This document shows, piece by piece, positions 1 to 7,979 of a stretch of 64,000 bases of DNA. A program made the translations under genes and the position numbers. Source of the DNA: Rhodococcus yunnanensis NBRC 103083 (lineage in GTDB: Bacteria > Actinomycetota > Actinomycetes > Mycobacteriales > Mycobacteriaceae); NCBI RefSeq assembly GCF_001895005.1, contig NZ_BCXH01000006.1, positions 1-64,000 on the forward strand. The letters are read 5' to 3'. The notes under the pieces were generated by a model. The model ran no database searches, was not told the DNA's origin, and was given only the letters and a program-made list of their open reading frames with translations. The number at the start of each line of letters is the position of its first letter. Within the stretch, counting starts at the first letter, position 1.

Positions 1-1
1 G

Positions 2-1348
2 GATGCGGCGTTCGCGAAGTTCGCCAAGCCTGGGATGTGTAATCCGGCGGATGCGTCGCCGGTCGTCGACGAACCCGACACCGACACCGACAGCAGCGAC
101 ACCGATACCGACAGCAGCGACAGTAGTAGTAGCAGTAGTAGCGACACCAGTAGTAGCGGTAGCGGCGGTCGGGGTGGGCCGACCTTGTTCGACGACCCCG
201 ACAACCCAGACGAGCCCGGCGACAGTCCCGACCCAGACGGCGGGGGTTCTGGCAGCGACGGTCCCGGCGGTGGCAGTTCGGATGGTTCGCCTGGTGGCGG
301 TGATGATGATGCTGTGGTGCGGGCGGGGCGGGATCGGCGGGGGCAGGGGCGGCGTCAGCATGATGCGTTGAAGGTGATTGTGCGGGCGATGTTGGCGTCG
401 GGTCGGTTGGGGCAGCATCGGGGGTTGCCGGTGACGGCGGTGGTGTCGATGACGTTGAGGGAGTTGGAGTCGGCGTCGGGGCATGCGGTGACGGCGACGG
501 GGTCGTTGGTGCGGATGCGGGATGCGATTCGGATGGCCTCGCATGCGCATCATTATTTGGTGATTTTCGATGATGATGGTCGGCCGTTGTATTTGGGGCG
601 GTCGAAGCGGATTGCGTCGGCGGATCAGCGGTTGGTGTTGATTGCTTCGGATCGGGGGTGCAGTTTTCCGGGGTGTTCTCGGCCGGCGTCGTGGTCGCAG
701 GTGCATCACATCGATGAGTGGGTGGGGGGTGGGAATACTGATATCGATTCGTTGACGTTCGGGTGCGATGAGCATCATGGGTGGGTGGGTTCGGGTGATG
801 GTCAGTGGGCGACGACGAAGGCGGGTCCGGGTCATGAGTATCCGGGTCGTACGTTGTGGCATGCTCCGGTGTCGGTGGATCCTTCTCGTCGGGGTCGGGT
901 CAATCATTTTCATCATCCGAACGAGTACATCTATTCTGCGCAGTCCGGGGCGGGGTCGGTGCAGGTGCCGAAAGACCGGGCAGCGCAGGACGCAGCGGCG
1001 CAGGGCAGGCAGGCGCAGGGCAGGCAGGCGCAGGGCAGGCAGGCGCAGGGCGGGCAAGCGCGGGACAGTGGATTCTGGGGCGGGACAGGACCTAACAACA
1101 CAGCTTCCGACAACGCAGGATCGAACGGCGCACGATCGAACAACCCAGGATCGAACAGCGCAGGATCGAACAGCGCAGGATCGGACAGCGCAGGATGGAA
1201 CGGCGCAGGATCGAACAGCGCAGGATCGAACAGCGCAGGATCGAACATCACAGCTTCCGACAGCGCAGGATCGGGCAGTGCAGGATCGGACAAGTCTGAT
1301 GGGCCTGGGACCTGCGGGTCGGAGCCGGGCGTACCACCGCCTGCCTGA
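2..1348 (+). CDS. DUF222/HNH endonuclease-domain protein (13E12 family), 5' end outside window
   Basis: The frame is open from the window edge, so the N-terminal DUF222 part is cut off. The C-terminal half holds an HNH nuclease fold: a Cys pair in GCSFPGC, the HHIDEW motif, an Asn-containing loop and CDEHH, in the expected order near 660-780. A Ser/Asp-rich stretch (about 70-180) is inserted between the DUF222 remnant and the HNH domain. The C-terminus is low-complexity: QAQGR-type repeats (about 1000-1060) and AGSNS-type repeats (about 1110-1290), both from 15-bp units. DUF222/HNH proteins are multicopy in mycobacteria and rhodococci, and their role is not established. The nuclease fold is clear; the biological function is unknown. 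Confidence 0.85.
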   Translation, partial: DAAFAKFAKPGMCNPADASPVVDEPDTDTDSSDTDTDSSDSSSSSSSDTSSSGSGGRGGPTLFDDPDNPDEPGDSPDPDGGGSGSDGPGGGSSDGSPGGGDDDAVVRAGRDRRGQGRRQHDALKVIVRAMLASGRLGQHRGLPVTAVVSMTLRELESASGHAVTATGSLVRMRDAIRMASHAHHYLVIFDDDGRPLYLGRSKRIASADQRLVLIASDRGCSFPGCSRPASWSQVHHIDEWVGGGNTDIDSLTFGCDEHHGWVGSGDGQWATTKAGPGHEYPGRTLWHAPVSVDPSRRGRVNHFHHPNEYIYSAQSGAGSVQVPKDRAAQDAAAQGRQAQGRQAQGRQAQGGQARDSGFWGGTGPNNTASDNAGSNGARSNNPGSNSAGSNSAGSDSAGWNGAGSNSAGSNSAGSNITASDSAGSGSAGSDKSDGPGTCGSEPGVPPPA

Positions 1349-1389
1349 CCGCGGGGCGTAGGGGGCTTGTCGTCCCTTGCGCCCCGCGG
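1349..1389 (+). terminator. Hairpin terminator after the HNH gene
   Basis: The arms CCGCGGGGCG (1349-1358) and CGCCCCGCGG (1380-1389) are perfect complements and begin on the base after the stop codon. There is no U-tract, which is usual in actinobacteria. It separates this gene from the convergent pxpC. Confidence 0.7.
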
Positions 1390-1501
1390 GTGGGGCTCCG
1401 CGCAGGGGGCCTGAGACGCCAGGAGCGGCACAGAGCATCACATGTGCCGCCTACAGTCGTGCGCTGGGTCCAAATCTATTCTTGTGTCAGCGCCGAGCGG
1501 G

Positions 1502-2347
1502 TCAGAGACGGAAGAGCACGGTGTCACCGGGGCGCAGTTGGCCGAGGATCGGCAGGTCCGCGGTGACCACTACACCGATGACCGGGTAGCCGCCGGTCAC
1601 CGGATGGTCGGCCAGAAACGCGACTGGCTTGCCGTCGGGTGGTACCTGCAGTGCTCCGGGAACCATTCCCTCGCTGGGTAATTCGTCTGCGACAGACCGG
1701 GTCAATGTGGTATCGCCGTCCAGCCTGATGCCGACGCGATTGGAATCAGCTGTCACCGACCAACTCCGATTCAGCAGAGCGGTCGGATCGGTGAACCAGT
1801 CGGCGCGCGGGCCGAGTACAACGTGAACGAACGGGTCAGCATGTATCGGCGGCGGCGCGAAGTCCGCTGCAGGCCATTCGGCTACATCCTCTCCGATGGG
1901 CACGAGATCGCCGGGGGACAGCTGGGTGGGCCCAAGGCCGGACATCGTGTCCGTCGACCTGCTGCCCAGAACCGGTTCGACGTCGATGCCGCCGCGCACC
2001 GCAATGTAAGTCCGAAGTGCCGAAGTGGGTGTACCCACTGTCAATTCGTCACCGTCGACAAGGTGGAGAGTGTTGTACGTTGCGTTCGGAGTGCCGTTCA
2101 CCGAGATCTCACCGTCGGCGCCCGTCACCGCGAGGACGACGGTCCCGCGTGCACGGATGCGCAACCCACCCATCGTCGCTTCGAGTGTTGCGGCGTCGAT
2201 GTGGTTTCCCACCAACCGATTTGCGGTGTCGTGCGAGCGAACATCCGCGGCACCGGACCGCCCGACGCCGATGGACGAATATCCGACGCGGCCCCGGTCC
2301 TGCACCGTGCACAGTGGGCCTGGGGAGATGATCTCGAGTGAGCTCAT
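1502..2347 (-). CDS. pxpC: 5-oxoprolinase subunit PxpC (biotin-dependent carboxylase-like, KipA family)
   Basis: This 281-residue protein belongs to the KipA/PxpC family. The N-terminal motif SPGPLCTVQDRGRVGY and the later GYPVIGVV segment are family hallmarks. With PxpA and PxpB it forms the ATP-dependent 5-oxoprolinase, which opens pyroglutamate to glutamate. It is the last gene of a pxpA-pxpB-pxpC operon. The ATG was chosen because it overlaps the pxpB stop by four bases (ATGA), which implies translational coupling. Older annotations call the family allophanate hydrolase subunit 2; the three-gene context supports oxoprolinase. Confidence 0.9.
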   Translation of the reverse strand: MSSLEIISPGPLCTVQDRGRVGYSSIGVGRSGAADVRSHDTANRLVGNHIDAATLEATMGGLRIRARGTVVLAVTGADGEISVNGTPNATYNTLHLVDGDELTVGTPTSALRTYIAVRGGIDVEPVLGSRSTDTMSGLGPTQLSPGDLVPIGEDVAEWPAADFAPPPIHADPFVHVVLGPRADWFTDPTALLNRSWSVTADSNRVGIRLDGDTTLTRSVADELPSEGMVPGALQVPPDGKPVAFLADHPVTGGYPVIGVVVTADLPILGQLRPGDTVLFRL

Positions 2348-2946
2348 CGCTGCTCGAACCGTATGGACACTCCTGGCCGCAGCAGGGCGGGCGGGTCGCG
2401 GTCCGGGTCCCACAGCACCGCGTCGGTGCTACCTATGAGCTGCCAACCGCCGGGCGAACTGCGGGGATAGATTCCAGAGAACTCGCCTGCGAGCCCGACA
2501 GAACCGGCGGGAACCGTCGTACGCGGTGTTGTTCTACGTGGAACATGCAGGCGGTCGTCGGTGCCGACGAGGTATCCGAACCCGGGTGCGAACCCGCCGA
2601 ACGCAACGGTCCAGATCTGCTCTGTGTGAGCCGATATCACCTCGGCCACCGACTTGCCGGTCAACTGCGCAACGTCGTCGAGATCGTCTCCGTCGTACTT
2701 CACTTCGACCACAACGGGTTTCGAATCGGCCAGAATTGCGTTGTCGGACGGCTTCGTCGACTCGGCCCAGGCACGTATGCGGTCGCGATCGCCGCCGTGG
2801 CGCACCAGGATCGTTCGAGCCGCGGGAACGAGGTCTTCGATGTCGTCGAGCTGGTTCTCGTGCAGGGTGCGGTAGTAGGCCATCGTCTCGGCGAGGTCGG
2901 CGAATTCGATCAGCAGTGCGCGATCTCCGCAATCGTGAAAGATCAT
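2344..2946 (-). CDS. pxpB: 5-oxoprolinase subunit PxpB (KipI family)
   Basis: This 200-residue protein is of the KipI/PxpB family. It starts with the typical HDCGDRALLIEF strand and contains GGFAPGFGYL and the VPAGSVGLAG segment in the second half. It is the cyclophilin-like partner of PxpC in 5-oxoprolinase. The ATG shares one base with the pxpA stop (TGATG), and its own stop overlaps pxpC, so the three subunits are likely made in fixed ratio from one transcript. Confidence 0.9.
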   Translation of the reverse strand: MIFHDCGDRALLIEFADLAETMAYYRTLHENQLDDIEDLVPAARTILVRHGGDRDRIRAWAESTKPSDNAILADSKPVVVEVKYDGDDLDDVAQLTGKSVAEVISAHTEQIWTVAFGGFAPGFGYLVGTDDRLHVPRRTTPRTTVPAGSVGLAGEFSGIYPRSSPGGWQLIGSTDAVLWDPDRDPPALLRPGVSIRFEQR

Positions 2947-3704
2947 CAGACGAACGCAGAAATGTCGATATCGTTGTCGGACAAAATCTTCTGGATCGCC
3001 AGTGCCATCTCGACAGCGCCGGGTGAATCGCCGTGGACGCATACAGATTCGGCTCGGACGGCGACCGTGGATCCGTCGATCGCCTGCACGACGCCGTCCC
3101 GAACGAGTCTGAGTACCCGCTGGGCGACGTCGGCGGGGTCGGACAGCACGGCACCGTCCACGCGGCGAGACACGAGCTCTCCCGACGGCGTGTAGGCGCG
3201 GTCGGCGAATGCTTCGGCGACGGTGCGGAGTCCGGCCTTGTGCGCTTCGTCGAGGAACGCAGACCCAGGGAGCCCGAGGACCGGCAGGGTCGGATCGTAG
3301 GTTCGGACTGCGTCGACGACGGCTCGTGCCTGCTCGCGGTGCGTCACGATCGCGTTGTACAGCGCGCCGTGCGGTTTGACGTAGGCGATTGCCGATCCCG
3401 ACGCCTGCGCGAGGCCGTCGAGTGCACCCATTTGATACAGGACGTCGGCGATCAGATCAGCCGGCTCCATGTCGATGAACCGTCGGCCGAAACCGGCGAG
3501 ATCTCGGTAGCCGACCTGTGCGCCGATGCGGACGGCGTTCTCGGCCGCCGCACGGCATGTGTCGAGGATGGTGCGCGGGTCGCCGGCGTGAAATCCGCAT
3601 GCGACGTTCGCACTGGTGACGATGGCCAGCATGGCGTCGTCGTCACCGAGCTTCCAGGTTCCGAAGCTCTCGCCGAGGTCCGAGTTCATATCGATGGAAG
3701 GCAT
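2946..3704 (-). CDS. pxpA: 5-oxoprolinase subunit PxpA (LamB/YcsF family)
   Basis: This 252-residue protein has the LamB/YcsF signature: [11 protein letters not shown] at the N-terminus, [12 protein letters not shown] around residue 35, and VKPHGALYN near 110. The family has a polysaccharide-deacetylase-like barrel and is the pyroglutamate-binding subunit of 5-oxoprolinase. It is the first gene of the coupled pxpABC operon. The complete operon is a pyroglutamate recycling module and appears unrelated to the neighbouring metal transporter genes. Confidence 0.92.
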   Translation of the reverse strand: MPSIDMNSDLGESFGTWKLGDDDAMLAIVTSANVACGFHAGDPRTILDTCRAAAENAVRIGAQVGYRDLAGFGRRFIDMEPADLIADVLYQMGALDGLAQASGSAIAYVKPHGALYNAIVTHREQARAVVDAVRTYDPTLPVLGLPGSAFLDEAHKAGLRTVAEAFADRAYTPSGELVSRRVDGAVLSDPADVAQRVLRLVRDGVVQAIDGSTVAVRAESVCVHGDSPGAVEMALAIQKILSDNDIDISAFV

Positions 3705-3733
3705 TGCCCCGAGTTTAGGCGCCCTGCAGCCGG

Positions 3734-3763
3734 GCCGGGCACGATCGAAAGCTCGCGCCCGGC
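3734..3763. terminator. Probable hairpin terminator after the metal ABC operon
   Basis: GCCGGGC and GCCCGGC arms flank a 16-base loop in the 91-bp gap between the permease gene and pxpA, which read the same way. The first arm could also pair from 3729, because the GCCGGGC sequence is repeated. Moderate support. Confidence 0.4.
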
Positions 3764-3795
3764 AGCAACGCCGATTCCGCAGCAGAAGGCGAAGT

Positions 3796-4674
3796 TCAGG
3801 TAGCCAGAACCCGTCCCGAGTTCGCCTTGCGCCGAGATCCGATGAAGCGGCAGATCAGGTAGATGACGAACGAGATGGTGGTGACGAAAGTCGACACCGG
3901 GACGCCTGGGGCGAGGGAAAGCAGGATGCCGCCGACTGCTGCGATTTCGGCGAAAACGATCGACAGCACGGTCGCCTTCAAGGGGCTTGCAGTGACCCGA
4001 GCGGCAGCAGCGGCAGGAGTGATGAGCAAGGACAGCACCAGCAGTGCGCCGACGATCTGCACACCGAGAGCGCATGCAACGCCGACGAGCACGGCGAACA
4101 CGACGGCCAAGCCGCGAACCGGGACGCCGCGGGCGAGGGCGACCTCCGGGTCGGTGCTGGCGAACAAGAGGGGCCGATAGACGACGGCCAGCACGATCAG
4201 CACGACGACCGCACAGATCAACAGCAGCTGCAGCCCGCTCTGTCCGACGCCGACGATCTGGCCGATCAGCAGCGAGAAGCTGGTTCCCGTTCGGCCTGGA
4301 TACAGCCAGATGAACAGGACCGAGAGTCCGAGGCCGAAGGACATGATGACGCCGATGACGGAGTCGCGGTCCCTGGCCTTGGCGCCGAGCAATGCGAACA
4401 TGACCGCCGCGACGACCGAGCCGATGATCGCACCGAGCCCGACGGTGACGCCGACGAGAAGCGCCGCAGACGCACCGGTCAACGACAGCTCGGAAGATCC
4501 GTGCACGGCGAACGCCCACTGCCTACTGACGATCAACGGGCCGAGAGCGCCTGCCAGTAGGCCGAGGATCGCAGCGGCGATCAGAGCTTGCTGAACGAAG
4601 TCGTAGCTCAGCAGATTGGCGGTGGTGCTGAAGTCGAACATCTTGGAGAAGGCGTCGATGACCTTGTCGTTCAT
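3796..4674 (-). CDS. Metal ABC transporter permease (ZnuB/TroC-like, ABC-3 family)
   Basis: This 292-residue, very hydrophobic protein has about eight or nine membrane segments. It has the ABC-3 family pattern: a Gly/Ala-rich N-terminal helix after [19 protein letters not shown] near residue 60, and [16 protein letters not shown] near 210. It is the membrane channel for the ATPase encoded just upstream, whose stop it overlaps by four bases. The family moves zinc, manganese or iron. The His-rich binding protein at the head of the operon favours zinc, but the metal cannot be settled from sequence. Confidence 0.88.
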   Translation of the reverse strand: MNDKVIDAFSKMFDFSTTANLLSYDFVQQALIAAAILGLLAGALGPLIVSRQWAFAVHGSSELSLTGASAALLVGVTVGLGAIIGSVVAAVMFALLGAKARDRDSVIGVIMSFGLGLSVLFIWLYPGRTGTSFSLLIGQIVGVGQSGLQLLLICAVVVLIVLAVVYRPLLFASTDPEVALARGVPVRGLAVVFAVLVGVACALGVQIVGALLVLSLLITPAAAAARVTASPLKATVLSIVFAEIAAVGGILLSLAPGVPVSTFVTTISFVIYLICRFIGSRRKANSGRVLAT

Positions 4675-5492
4675 GCCGGATCCTCGATCGGGGGGTGGTG
4701 GGCACCTGCCGTGCCGAGTGCGTCGATCGAGTCTCCGGTGCCGACGACGACGAGTCGGCCTCGAACCTTCAGGACTTCGACATTGGTGCCGTACAGCTCC
4801 GACAGCACCTCGGTGGTCATCACTTCCGACGGCGTCCCGATCCGGAACTTGCCGTCGACTATGTAGACGATGCGATCGACGAGCGGGAGGATCGGATTGA
4901 TCTCGTGGGTGACGAAGAGAACCGCGGTGTCGTGCTCACGTCGTCGTCGATCGATCAGTCCTGAGACGAGTCGCTGGTTGGCGAGGTCGAGACTGAGCAG
5001 CGGCTCGTCGCACAGCAGAACAGTCGGATCGCCGACGAGTGCCTGCGCGATGCGCAACCGCTGTTGCTCGCCGCCGGACATGGTCCCGACGGGCGCACCC
5101 GCGAACGAGTTGGCGTCGACCTGATCGATGGCGCTCTGCACGATGCGCTTGCGCTCGCGCATCCCGCGGATGCCCATGCCCCACTGGTGACCGTCCCAGC
5201 CGAGGCCGACGAGATCGCGGCCGCGCAGGGGCAGACCGTCGTCGATGCTTCGTTGCTGGGGGACGTAGCCGACGCCGGATTGACCTCGTCGAACCGGCTC
5301 ACCCGCGATGGTGGCAGTGCCGTGGGTCAGATGGTTCTGGCCGAGCAGGACCTTGAGCAGCGAGGTCTTGCCCGAGCCGTTGGGGCCGAGGATCGCCACG
5401 AATTCACCGCTCGTCACGGTGAGGTCGAGGTTCTGCCACAGCGTGCGTTCACCGAATGCCAGGCCGGCATCACGCAGTTCTACAGCAGACAT
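4671..5492 (-). CDS. Metal ABC transporter ATP-binding protein
   Basis: This 273-residue ATPase has the Walker A motif GPNGSGKTS near residue 34, the Q-loop in GYVPQQR, the signature MSGGEQQRLRIAQAL, the Walker B LLCDEPLLSLD and the switch His in FVTHE. The chosen ATG gives the family N-terminus MSAVELRDAGLAF; a longer in-frame start exists upstream with no better ribosome site. It energises the permease encoded next, with which it overlaps by ATGA, and the lipoprotein encoded before it. Confidence 0.88.
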   Translation of the reverse strand: MSAVELRDAGLAFGERTLWQNLDLTVTSGEFVAILGPNGSGKTSLLKVLLGQNHLTHGTATIAGEPVRRGQSGVGYVPQQRSIDDGLPLRGRDLVGLGWDGHQWGMGIRGMRERKRIVQSAIDQVDANSFAGAPVGTMSGGEQQRLRIAQALVGDPTVLLCDEPLLSLDLANQRLVSGLIDRRRREHDTAVLFVTHEINPILPLVDRIVYIVDGKFRIGTPSEVMTTEVLSELYGTNVEVLKVRGRLVVVGTGDSIDALGTAGAHHPPIEDPA

Positions 5493-5530
5493 GTCGTACA
5501 GCTTTCCAGCACACTTCGGGCGGTACCCAC

Positions 5531-6604
5531 TCAGGATGCCGAGAGTGCGGCCTGAAGATCTTCCGCTGCCTTCGTCTGCCACTGGATGTACGTCATGCCC
5601 TCGGGGAGAGTCTCGGTGACCTCGACGACGGGGATGCCTGCGGCCTCGGCGGTCGACCGGATGTCCTCGGTGACCGAGTCGACGGTCTGGATGTTGTAGA
5701 CGAGGACCTGAACGGACTTCGAGGTGAACAGATCGCGGGTCTGTGCGATCGAGGCGGGTGACGGATCGTTGCCCTCCTCGATGGCGTTCGCGAAATCCTC
5801 GGGAGTCTTGTCGTCGAGTCCGGCTTCCTGGACCAGGTAATGCGCGATGGGCTCGGTCTGGGCGACGGGCGCCGCAGCGTGATCGGCGGCGATCGTGGCG
5901 GTGACGTCGGTGATGGCGTGAACCTGATCGTGGAATACTTCGGCGTTGGCGGTGTACTGCGCGGCGTTCTCGGGATCGAGCTGCCCGAGCGTGTCGGCGA
6001 TGGATTCTGCTGTCGCGGCGGCAACTTCGGCGTCGTACCAGACGTGCTCGTTGTCGGTGCCGTGGCTGTGGCTGTCGGCCGATGGCTCGTCGGTTCCGGC
6101 CGTATCGTCGGTTCCGGCCGTATCGTCGGTGCCGGCCGTATCGTCGGTGCCGGCTGTGTCTTCGTGGGCTGCTGTGTCTTCGTGTGCTGCTGCGTCGTCA
6201 TGTGCATGGTCGGAGCCGAGCAGGTCGTATGCGTTGACCGACGGCACATTCTTGCCCTCGGTACCGAGGATGTCCTCGATGAACTCGTCGTAACCGCCGC
6301 CGTTGTAGACGACGAGCGACGCCTCGGCCACCTTCGCCGCATCGCCTGCGGATGCCTCGTAGGAGTGCGGGTCGGCGGAGGGGTCGGCGATGATCGAGTC
6401 GACCGTGGCCAGATCTCCTGCCACCGCCTCGGCGACGCTGCCCCAGACGTTGGTCGACGCGACGATCGTGATCGGCCCGTCGACGGCAGTCGCCGCTGCC
6501 GAGCCCGCGGGAGCATCGGAGTCGGAGCTGCATGCGCTGAGGGCGAGTGCTGCGGCGCAGGTCAGCCCGATCATGGCGGTGACATTTCGATTGAGGGGTC
6601 GCAC
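5531..6604 (-). CDS. Metal-binding lipoprotein of the ABC importer (ZnuA-like)
   Basis: This 357-residue solute-binding protein has a lipoprotein signal peptide ending in the lipobox LSAC (Cys near residue 25). The GTG start is preceded by AAGGAG at a six-base spacing. It has the cluster A-I fold features SADPHSYEAS and the C-terminal TETLPEG segment. Between the lobes lies a His/Asp-rich loop with HAHDD, two AAHED blocks, four TAGTDD blocks and HSHG. The loop is partly built from 18-bp tandem repeats (6089-6196). His-rich loops are typical of zinc-specific ZnuA proteins. It is the first gene of the three-gene importer operon. Confidence 0.88.
   Translation of the reverse strand: MRPLNRNVTAMIGLTCAAALALSACSSDSDAPAGSAAATAVDGPITIVASTNVWGSVAEAVAGDLATVDSIIADPSADPHSYEASAGDAAKVAEASLVVYNGGGYDEFIEDILGTEGKNVPSVNAYDLLGSDHAHDDAAAHEDTAAHEDTAGTDDTAGTDDTAGTDDTAGTDEPSADSHSHGTDNEHVWYDAEVAAATAESIADTLGQLDPENAAQYTANAEVFHDQVHAITDVTATIAADHAAAPVAQTEPIAHYLVQEAGLDDKTPEDFANAIEEGNDPSPASIAQTRDLFTSKSVQVLVYNIQTVDSVTEDIRSTAEAAGIPVVEVTETLPEGMTYIQWQTKAAEDLQAALSAS
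6089..6196. repeat. In-frame 18-bp tandem repeat in the binding-protein gene
   Basis: Six consecutive 18-base units. The first four (6089-6160) are nearly identical and encode TAGTDD; the last two have diverged and encode AAHED-type blocks. The unit keeps the frame and lengthens the acidic part of the metal-binding loop. Confidence 0.85.
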
Positions 6605-6732
6605 GGGGAACTCCTTGGAGCTGACGAATAGATGCAATTGGAAACCGTTACCGTTGTACTCTAGCGACTGTTCGACCGCCGATCGAATCGGTCAACTTTC
6701 ACTCCGGCGACCTTTGCGGCTAACGTCCCCAT
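6605..6732. promoter_or_regulatory. Divergent promoter region, metal importer / LacI regulator
   Basis: This 128-bp spacer lies between two divergent genes. It contains ACCGTTACCGTTGTA around 6646-6660, a direct repeat of ACCGTT that could be part of an operator. It does not resemble the known actinobacterial Zur box closely enough to name it. Confidence 0.35.
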
Positions 6733-7830
6733 ATGTCCAGGTCGAGGGAGCCGCGTCGCCCGGCTACGTTGGCGTCCATCGCCGCCGAGTTGAAGGTGTC
6801 CCGCACCACGGTGTCGAACGCGTACAACCGACCCGACCAGCTGTCGCCTGAGCTGCGAGAACGCGTGTTGATGGCCGCCAAGCGTCGCGGGTACGCCGGT
6901 CCCGATCCCGTCGCTCGATCACTGCGTACCCGCAAAGCAGGCGCCGTCGGGCTACTGCTGACCGAGGCGCTGAGCTACTCGTTCCGCGATCCAGCCGCGA
7001 TGTCGTTTCTCGCAGGCCTCGCTGAGTCGTGCGAGGCCGCAGGTCAAGGGCTGCTGCTCATCCCCGCCGGTCCCGACCGCGACGACACCGCGGCCGCAGC
7101 CGTCGTCCAACAGGCAGGCGTCGACGGATTCGTCGTCTACTCCGTCGCCGACGACGACCCGTACCTTCGCGCGGTGCGGGAGCGTCACCTCCCGATCGTC
7201 ATCTGCGACCAACCGCGTGGTGTGCCCGAGGCGGCACTCGTCGCCATCGACGATCGAGCGGCGATGAAGATGCTCGCAGACCAGGTCGTCGCACTGGGCC
7301 ACGAGCACATCGCCGTGCTGTGCATGCGGCTAGGACGCGACCGCCGAGATGGCGTCGTACCGCCGGGCCGGCTCGCGAGCAGTCACTTCCACGTACAGCG
7401 TGAACGCATCGCAGGCGTCAAGGATGCGATGGCGGAGGCAGGTCTCGATCCGGAGACGCTGACCGTCGTCGAGCGGTTCGAGCACACCACTCGCTCCGGG
7501 CATTCTGCGGCGGCGCAGGCGCTACAGGCCAATCGCGACACGACCGCCCTGCTGTGCACCACCGACGTCCTAGCACTCGGTGCGCTGAACTTCGCCAGGG
7601 TGACGGGTATCGACGTGCCGCGTCAGCTCACTGTCACCGGATTCGACGGCGTCGAGGATGCCATCCGCGAGAACGTCACCACGGTGCGGCAGGACGCCGA
7701 AGAGAAGGGTCGACGCGCCGGCACGCTACTGCTCTCGACGTCGCACTCGGGAATCATGGCGGCGGAAATCCTGCCGACCGAACTCGTCAAGGGTCGGACT
7801 GCGGGACCGCCGCCGGCTCGGGTCTCCTGA
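6733..7830 (+). CDS. LacI-family transcriptional regulator
   Basis: This 365-residue protein has an N-terminal LacI helix-turn-helix (residues about 12-60: ATLASIAAELKVSRTTVSNAYNRP), then a hinge ending at ARSLRTRKAGAVG and a periplasmic-binding-protein-like effector domain. The C-terminal part carries the expected TGFDG near residue 300. Its target is not evident. It diverges from a metal importer and converges on a trehalose/glucoside enzyme gene, which would be a natural sugar-type target. The stop codon lies in a 17-bp tandem array. Confidence 0.9.
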   Translation: MSRSREPRRPATLASIAAELKVSRTTVSNAYNRPDQLSPELRERVLMAAKRRGYAGPDPVARSLRTRKAGAVGLLLTEALSYSFRDPAAMSFLAGLAESCEAAGQGLLLIPAGPDRDDTAAAAVVQQAGVDGFVVYSVADDDPYLRAVRERHLPIVICDQPRGVPEAALVAIDDRAAMKMLADQVVALGHEHIAVLCMRLGRDRRDGVVPPGRLASSHFHVQRERIAGVKDAMAEAGLDPETLTVVERFEHTTRSGHSAAAQALQANRDTTALLCTTDVLALGALNFARVTGIDVPRQLTVTGFDGVEDAIRENVTTVRQDAEEKGRRAGTLLLSTSHSGIMAAEILPTELVKGRTAGPPPARVS

Positions 7831-7869
7831 ACGCTCGGGTCCCCTGAACGCTCGAGTCTCCTGAATGAC
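7819..7869. repeat. 17-bp tandem array over the lacI-type stop codon
   Basis: Three 17-base units at 7819-7835, 7836-7852 and 7853-7869, of the form CGGGTCTCCTGAACGCT with small differences. Unit 1 contains the real stop codon (TGA, 7828-7830). Units 2 and 3 each carry a TGA copy downstream. Confidence 0.9.
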
Positions 7870-7922
7870 CGCTTGAATGGTCCTTTCATACGCTCAGATC
7901 GTATGAAAGGACCATTCAAGCG
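7870..7922. terminator. Perfect 23-bp inverted repeat, bidirectional terminator
   Basis: Arms 7870-7892 and 7900-7922 are exact reverse complements around the seven-base loop CTCAGAT. The repeat lies between two convergent genes and is far stronger than needed for one direction, so it probably terminates both transcripts. Confidence 0.85.
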
Positions 7923-7979
7923 ATCCGGGGGCGGGCGATCCGGCAGTCCGGCGATCCGGGGGCGGCGATCCGCGCTCAG
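7920..7979. repeat. Degenerate 14-16 bp tandem array at the 3' end of the OtsB-GH15 gene
   Basis: Four units beginning GCGATCCG start at 7920, 7935, 7951 and 7965. They run up to and over the stop codon (7976-7978, minus strand). GCGCTCAG is then repeated once more inside the gene. Confidence 0.7.

Noticed and set aside
6640-6665. Possible Zur box before the metal-binding lipoprotein gene
   Set aside because: It shows only a direct repeat of ACCGTT and does not match known actinobacterial Zur palindromes. It was kept only as an unnamed promoter region.
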